A stretch of 11,061 nucleotides of DNA, taken from the NCBI GenBank assembly GCA_002450985.1, contig DKBA01000182.1, positions 1,746-12,806 of the forward strand, given 5' to 3'. Position 1 is the first letter of the stretch, and each line of letters opens with the position of its first letter. This document shows, one piece after another, positions 7,197 to 11,061 of the stretch. Under the pieces are notes generated by a model that saw nothing but the letters and a program-made list of their open reading frames with translations, had not been told where the DNA came from and did not search any database. A program made the position numbers and the translations under genes. This stretch comes from Acidimicrobiia bacterium UBA6912 (GTDB lineage Bacteria > Actinomycetota > Acidimicrobiia > Spongiisociales > UBA5794).

Positions 7197-10100
7197 GATG
7201 TGAAACCTTCCTGCCCCTCCGGTTGTGCCGGGCAGAGGCGCCGCACCGGACAGCGTTCACAGTCGGCCGACGGGATCGGTGGCCACAGTTCTCCGCGGAT
7301 GCCCGCAGCGGCCAGACGGAGGCGGTCGATCACGAGCGGCAGGTTTGCGGGGTCGAAGCGGCGCACCGCAAGCGACTTCATGTCTCGGCTGGCGTAGGGG
7401 TACCAGAACTCCGCGGCAGAAGGCTCTCCGTGACGGCGCAGCTCCTCATCGCCCTGCGCTGCCAGCAGATAGAAGCCGAGCTGGAGCGACTCGGCGGCGT
7501 CGGCCGTCGGCGCCGCAGTGCCGCTCGACTTGTAGTCCACGATGGCGAGTGTCTCGTCTCGTGCCTCGATGCGATCGACGACCCCGACCCATTCGTCGTC
7601 GTCGATGACGACGGACACCCGGCGCTCGACGTCGACGATCCGGCCCTGGGACGGCCACTTCCGGTAGAGGGACTCGATGGCGACGATCGCTCGCCGCAGC
7701 CATGCCGTCGCCTCGGGCTCGCCGCCGAACACGTCGGGGGCGAACCGGTCGGCGAGCACACGGAGCGCATCGTCGAGGCCGCTGCGGGACCTGCCATTCG
7801 CCATGGCGTCTCGCTCGGCCTCCTCGAGGACCTCGTGGATGAGGGCTCCGAGGGCGGCGTGGGGCCCGGGCGTGTCGGCGAGACCGAGCCGGCGCTGGAG
7901 GGCATAGCGGCGAGGGCACTGCAGGTAGGCCTGCGCCTGGCTCGGCGACAGCCGGAGGCCGGAGGGGACGAGGCCCGAGTCCGGACCGGCGTCGCGCAGA
8001 CCGTTGAAGCGCTCGGGCGGCCGCAGACCGTGAACCGAGCCCTGGGCGAGCACGTCGACCGCGGCCAGGCGCCGCGCTGCGGGCTGCGCCGGGTCTCCGG
8101 CGAGGCGGCGCAGCAGCGCCTCCGCCTCGGCGAGGGTCACGGGGTGGTCGCGGCGGGGTGGAGCAGTGGCGGCGTCGGCGACGGTGGCGGTGCCGGCGAC
8201 GAGGGCGAGGAACCTCGAGGGGATACCGCGACCTTCCTCGAAACCCGTCGCGGTGGCCGTCCATACGACGCGCCGGGCGGCGCGCGTCATCGCCGTGTAG
8301 GCGAGGCGTCGCTCCTCCTGGAGGCGGAAGTGCCGGTACGGCCCGGGCTCATGGGGCACGTCCGGGAGGAGGCGGCGCACCCCGAGCAGCGAGTCACGGA
8401 ACCGGAGGTCGGGAAACACGCCCTCGACTGCGTCGGCGATGAACACGACGTCGAACTCGAGCCCCTTCGCCTGGTGGAGGGTGGTCACCGTGAGCGTGTC
8501 GTCGTCGGGCAACGCGTAGCTCAACAGCGGCCTCGCCTCGAATTCCTCCTCGAGCAGCAGCCGTCGATAGTCGGCGAGCGTCGCCGCCGGATTGCGCTCG
8601 TTCCACCGGGCCAGCACCTGGCTGAGCGACGACCAGGCGGCGCGGTCCCCGGGACGTTCGGCATCGAGGGCGACGGAGACGAGTTGGGGGAGCGTGGACC
8701 AGACGGTCCATGCGCCTTCGGCGGCGGGACGCATCGTCGCCCACGTCGGATCTTCCACGAGGTCGGCGAGCGCCGACGCGTCCGGGAGGTGGCGGCGGAG
8801 GGCGTCCGGCCACGACAGCGCGGCGGCGAGGCGGCGGCGCTCTACGTCGCGCAGCATGCCGAGTGGCACCGCAAACCAGGGGCCGAGCAGGATGCGGCGC
8901 AGCGCTCTGGCAGCGTCGCCCGGGTCGGGCGCCGTGGCGGCAGCGACGACGTCGAGCACGAACCGCACGGCGGGCTGCTCGGCCAGTCGCGACGTGGGAG
9001 GGTCGTGGGGTACGCGTCGGCGGTGCAGCGCTCGCGACAGCTCCGCGACGAATCGTCGCTTGCTCCGGACGAACACGGCCATCGCCGCGAAGGGTATGTG
9101 CTCCTCGACGTTGAGGCGGACCACCTCGCCGGCGATCCACTCGGCCTCCTCGGTGTGCTGGTCGAACACGTGCACGTCCACCCGGCCGCTGCCCGCGGCC
9201 GGGGTCACCGCTCCGGCGGCGCCGGGAACGTCCCCCGACGTGACCCGTTCGGCGGCGGCGAGGATCGCCGCGGGGGTGCGGAACGACGTCGTGAGCACGA
9301 GTCGGGCAGCCGGTCGCCCGTCGTCCCCGGCGAAATCCCTTGGGAAGCGGGCGACGTTCCCCACCGCGGCGCCGCGGAAGCTGTAGATCGACTGGTACGG
9401 GTCGGCGGCGGCGGTGAGGTTGTGATGCGGCCCGACGAGCGCGGCGAGCAGGCGCGCCTGCGCCACCGTGGTGTCTTGGTACTCGTCGACCAGGACGAAG
9501 TCGAACCGGGTCGGGCCGGGCACACCGCTCTCCAGGATCTCGACCGCCTCGGACAGCAAGAGCCCGTAGTCGATACGGCCGGTTGCCACGAGCTCGTCTC
9601 GATAGCGCGCCATGAAGCCCGGCATCGCCCTCCAGTCGTCGCGGCCGTGCGCCATCTCGGCGATGGGGCCAGACGACAGCATCTGCTCACCGGCGCGCAA
9701 GAGGAAGTCGGTGACCTCCTCGGCGAAGGTGGCGGTGCCGAGCAGCGGGCGGAACGCCGCCGGCCACTCCCGGGTGTCCTCCGCGGAGAGGAGGCGGCGG
9801 ACGAGCGCGGTCTGCTCGGGCCCGGTGAGGATCTGTGGTGGTCGGCTCCATCCCCTGGTGACGGCGTGGGCTTCGACGAGGCCTGCGGCGAGGGAGTGGA
9901 AGGTCACTACGGGCACCGGGGGGGCCGGCCCCAGGAGCCTGCTGCTCAGCCGCGCCGCCAGATCCGCCACGCCCCTTCGCCCGAAAGAGAGCACCAGCAC
10001 CCGGTCGCTCGAGGCGTGGCCCTCGCCGACGAGGTGGGCCGTGCGGCGCACCAGGAACTCCGTCTTCCCCGTGCCGGGTCCACCGACAACGATCTGCGGA

Positions 10101-10222
10101 CCGTGCACCGCGGCGATCGCGTCGCTCCACTGATCGGGACCGATGCGCCGTTCTGCCGCCTCCGCCTTCACCCGTGTCTCTGTGCCTGTCACGGCGCCCA
10201 CCGTATCGCACCGGTGTGACAC
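7193..10222 (-). CDS. AdnA-like UvrD/Rep helicase with C-terminal RecB-family nuclease
   Basis: A protein of up to 1009 residues, the upstream partner of the helicase-nuclease pair. Helicase motifs: PDQWSDAI in place of a standard Q motif (29-36), Walker A GPGTGKT (48-54), motif Ia LVLSFGRRGVADL (76-88), VTFHSLA (106-112), Walker B DEYQDT (246-251), motif III DPYQSIYSFRG (274-284), motif V TTLHQAKGLEF (580-590) and motif VI with TAMTRAAR (643-650). All ATPase residues I can check are kept. The nuclease has Cys769 in QCPRRY, His796 in GALIH, Asp883 in VVDRI, Asp896 and Lys898 in VDYK, QLGFY (914-918), and C-x2-C-x5-C at 988, 991 and 997. The coordinates give the longest reading, from GTG 10222. 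GTG 10192 (999 residues) is at least as likely: TACGGT lies seven bases before it, fitting leaderless initiation, and the helicase domain starts only at about residue 27. Neither start has a Shine-Dalgarno site. It is 108 bases downstream of yceH. Confidence 0.87.
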   Translation of the reverse strand: MSHRCDTVGAVTGTETRVKAEAAERRIGPDQWSDAIAAVHGPQIVVGGPGTGKTEFLVRRTAHLVGEGHASSDRVLVLSFGRRGVADLAARLSSRLLGPAPPVPVVTFHSLAAGLVEAHAVTRGWSRPPQILTGPEQTALVRRLLSAEDTREWPAAFRPLLGTATFAEEVTDFLLRAGEQMLSSGPIAEMAHGRDDWRAMPGFMARYRDELVATGRIDYGLLLSEAVEILESGVPGPTRFDFVLVDEYQDTTVAQARLLAALVGPHHNLTAAADPYQSIYSFRGAAVGNVARFPRDFAGDDGRPAARLVLTTSFRTPAAILAAAERVTSGDVPGAAGAVTPAAGSGRVDVHVFDQHTEEAEWIAGEVVRLNVEEHIPFAAMAVFVRSKRRFVAELSRALHRRRVPHDPPTSRLAEQPAVRFVLDVVAAATAPDPGDAARALRRILLGPWFAVPLGMLRDVERRRLAAALSWPDALRRHLPDASALADLVEDPTWATMRPAAEGAWTVWSTLPQLVSVALDAERPGDRAAWSSLSQVLARWNERNPAATLADYRRLLLEEEFEARPLLSYALPDDDTLTVTTLHQAKGLEFDVVFIADAVEGVFPDLRFRDSLLGVRRLLPDVPHEPGPYRHFRLQEERRLAYTAMTRAARRVVWTATATGFEEGRGIPSRFLALVAGTATVADAATAPPRRDHPVTLAEAEALLRRLAGDPAQPAARRLAAVDVLAQGSVHGLRPPERFNGLRDAGPDSGLVPSGLRLSPSQAQAYLQCPRRYALQRRLGLADTPGPHAALGALIHEVLEEAERDAMANGRSRSGLDDALRVLADRFAPDVFGGEPEATAWLRRAIVAIESLYRKWPSQGRIVDVERRVSVVIDDDEWVGVVDRIEARDETLAIVDYKSSGTAAPTADAAESLQLGFYLLAAQGDEELRRHGEPSAAEFWYPYASRDMKSLAVRRFDPANLPLVIDRLRLAAAGIRGELWPPIPSADCERCPVRRLCPAQPEGQEGFTS
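7206..7212 (-). promoter_or_regulatory. Ribosome binding site of the adnB-like gene
   Basis: On the minus strand AGGAAGG lies nine bases before the GTG at 7196, inside the last codons of the upstream subunit. It confirms the GTG start that overlaps the upstream stop (GTGA) and fits coupled, balanced synthesis of the two subunits. Confidence 0.55.
10200..10205 (-). promoter_or_regulatory. Candidate leaderless -10 element of the adnA-like gene
   Basis: TACGGT on the minus strand is followed by seven bases and then GTG 10192. If real, the transcript begins at that codon and the longer start at 10222 is not used. No good -35 hexamer is visible, so confidence is modest. Confidence 0.35.
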
Positions 10223-10330
10223 GATCGACAGGCACGCCGGGCCCGGGCGACGCAGGTCAGTCGGGGCTCAGTCGAAGCACGTAGATGCGCGGTTGGGTAT
10301 CGGAACCGTCGACGACCCGGCAGCGACGGG
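10223..10330. other. Intergenic gap between yceH and the adnA-like gene
   Basis: This 108-base gap holds no convincing gene. Just past the yceH stop, a minus-strand hairpin with 6-base arms (10306-10311 and 10324-10329) and a 12-base loop could form, but without a T-tract. A 10-base palindrome, CCGGGCCCGG, lies at 10237-10246. The length suggests that the helicase pair has its own promoter rather than being read only from yceH. Confidence 0.4.
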
Positions 10331-10975
10331 TCAGATGTCCTCGACGCCGAGCGCCGTCAACAGGCGGTCGAACCGCGCCTGGAGCTCGGCGAGCTCGGCG
10401 CGGACCTCGGCGAGCTCGTCGCCGGCCGCTTCCGGGGCAGGTGGCGACGTGGGGGCGGCCGGGGGTGTGTCGCCGGTGAGGAGCTGGCGGTAGCGGCTCT
10501 CCTTCTGGCCCGGCTGGCGCTCGAGCTCGGTGAGGAGCGGCGGAGTGCGGCGGCTCAGCTCGGCGAGGGTCATCTCGACCTCCGGGAGGGAGCTGAACTC
10601 GACGTAGCGGCCGGTGCGTTGGCGTAGCTCGCCGGGTGTCTGGTCGCCTCGCAACAGCAGGACGGCGATCAGCGCCGCATCCTGCGCAGACAGCTCCAGG
10701 ACCTCGTCGGCGGCATGGATGTACTTCACCACCCGATCTCCGGCGCGGTGCACGAACTTGGCGAGACCCCGGTCGGCGAGGCGGCGCAGCGTGGTGGCCA
10801 CCGTCGTCTCGTCGTAGTCGATCACCGGGTCGCGATTCGAGACCTGATTGCACGCGACTCGTACACCGTTGAGCGACATCGGGTACTGGTCGGGCGTCGT
10901 CATCGCCTTCTCGATGAGGCAGCCGAGGACCCGGGCTTCCTCGGCGTCGAGGGGCAGGAGATCGTCGGAGTCCAT
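10331..10975 (-). CDS. yceH: YceH family (DUF480 / UPF0502) winged-helix protein
   Basis: A 214-residue protein of the DUF480 family, known by structure to be built of two winged-helix domains; its cellular role is not established, though DNA binding is plausible. The family signature is clear: RVLGCLIEKAMTTPDQYPMS at 15-34 and ACNQVSNRDPV at 41-51, then a helix with DETTVATTLRRLADRGL (55-71). The second winged helix runs from about 96 to 167, with LLLRGDQTPGELRQRTGR (106-123) and QPGQKESRYRQLL (154-166). After a proline-rich linker (171-182) a short coiled coil (186-208, EVRAELAELQARFDRLL) ends the protein, as in other members, and may mediate dimers. ATG 10975 is preceded by the weak element TAGGCT and by no strong ribosome binding site. 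It is the first minus-strand gene of the right block and lies 108 bases from the helicase pair, so co-transcription is possible but unproven. Confidence 0.93.
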   Translation of the reverse strand: MDSDDLLPLDAEEARVLGCLIEKAMTTPDQYPMSLNGVRVACNQVSNRDPVIDYDETTVATTLRRLADRGLAKFVHRAGDRVVKYIHAADEVLELSAQDAALIAVLLLRGDQTPGELRQRTGRYVEFSSLPEVEMTLAELSRRTPPLLTELERQPGQKESRYRQLLTGDTPPAAPTSPPAPEAAGDELAEVRAELAELQARFDRLLTALGVEDI

Positions 10976-10983
10976 GGCGAGCG

Positions 10984-10989
10984 AGCCTA
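10984..10989 (-). promoter_or_regulatory. Possible -10 element of yceH
   Basis: TAGGCT on the minus strand is eight bases before ATG 10975, slightly farther than the ideal leaderless distance. It adjoins the heptamer repeats, so the promoter and the repeats may overlap. The evidence is weak. Confidence 0.25.
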
Positions 10990-10991
10990 CC

Positions 10992-11026
10992 TCAGATGTC
11001 AGACGTCAGACCGCAGACGTCAGCTC
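10992..11026. repeat. Tandem heptamer repeat, consensus TCAGACG
   Basis: Five consecutive 7-base units can be read: TCAGATG, TCAGACG, TCAGACC, GCAGACG and TCAGCTC. The second matches the consensus, the first, third and fourth differ from it by one base and the fifth by two. The array lies upstream of yceH in non-coding DNA and contains the palindromic core GACGTC twice. I see no protein reading or tRNA-like structure in it. It could be a dispersed intergenic repeat or a protein-binding array. Confidence 0.7.
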
Positions 11027-11042
11027 GCTCGCTGCGCCTCGC

Positions 11043-11056
11043 TTCCAGATTCCAGA
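11043..11056. repeat. Two tandem copies of TTCCAGA at the window edge
   Basis: Two exact copies of TTCCAGA stand side by side 16 bases after the TCAGACG array, with the same 7-base period. The intervening bases are rich in CTCGCT. The window ends five bases later, so the full extent of this repeat cannot be seen. Confidence 0.6.
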
Positions 11057-11061
11057 TCGCT

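Noticed and set aside
8158..8210. GGCGGCGTCGGCGACGG-type low-complexity run
   Set aside because: It encodes the Ala/Thr/Val-rich linker between helicase and nuclease parts of the AdnA-like protein. Codon bias in a flexible linker explains it.
7034..10219. A 1061-codon open frame on the plus strand opposite the AdnA-like gene
   Set aside because: Its translation is low-complexity, rich in Arg, Gly, Glu and His, with no domain. In very GC-rich DNA the strand opposite a real gene often stays open by codon bias. The minus-strand product has every helicase and nuclease motif.
10257..10330. Short minus-strand reading after yceH ending in RIYVLRLSPD
   Set aside because: It is the tail of a shadow frame inside yceH with no start or ribosome binding site of its own and no recognisable similarity.

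Overview
The window is very GC-rich and almost fully coding. It holds seven protein genes, two of them in a tight pair, with no RNA gene, insertion sequence or CRISPR array that I can see. The gene mix points to Actinomycetota: a luciferase-like oxidoreductase of the type that usually uses coenzyme F420, two adjacent helicase-nuclease subunits like mycobacterial AdnA/AdnB, several GTG starts, and signs of leaderless initiation. An acidimicrobial or similar environmental lineage is my best guess, but that is inference from gene content and not a phylogenetic result.

Left part, plus strand (1-2645): the 3' end of a universal-stress-protein gene runs off the left edge. Its stop overlaps the GTG start of a CPA2-type cation:proton antiporter, so the two are probably translationally coupled. 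After a 51-base gap with a good ribosome binding site comes a luciferase-like monooxygenase. It ends 12 bases before the end of the convergent gene popT.

Centre (2658-4106): popT (DUF368, undecaprenyl-phosphate carrier recycling) on the minus strand and dtd (D-aminoacyl-tRNA deacylase) on the plus strand are divergent across 60 bases. That gap carries a perfect 15-base inverted repeat, part of which reads as a leaderless -10 element for popT. dtd ends 9 bases from the end of the helicase pair.

Right part, minus strand (4116-10975): the gene order in transcription is yceH (DUF480, two winged helices), then an AdnA-like subunit, then an AdnB-like subunit. The last two overlap by four bases (GTGA). 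Each subunit has a complete set of UvrD-type helicase motifs and a C-terminal RecB-family nuclease with all four iron-sulfur cysteines. Together they should form the double-strand-break resection machine of this organism. The right edge (10992-11056) is a non-coding patch of seven-base tandem repeats that runs towards the window end.

I did not find a clearly undescribed system. The points most worth following are the heptamer repeats at the right edge, the altered ion-site motif of the antiporter, the two iron-sulfur nuclease modules in one helicase pair, and the contrast between apparently leaderless genes and genes with Shine-Dalgarno sites.
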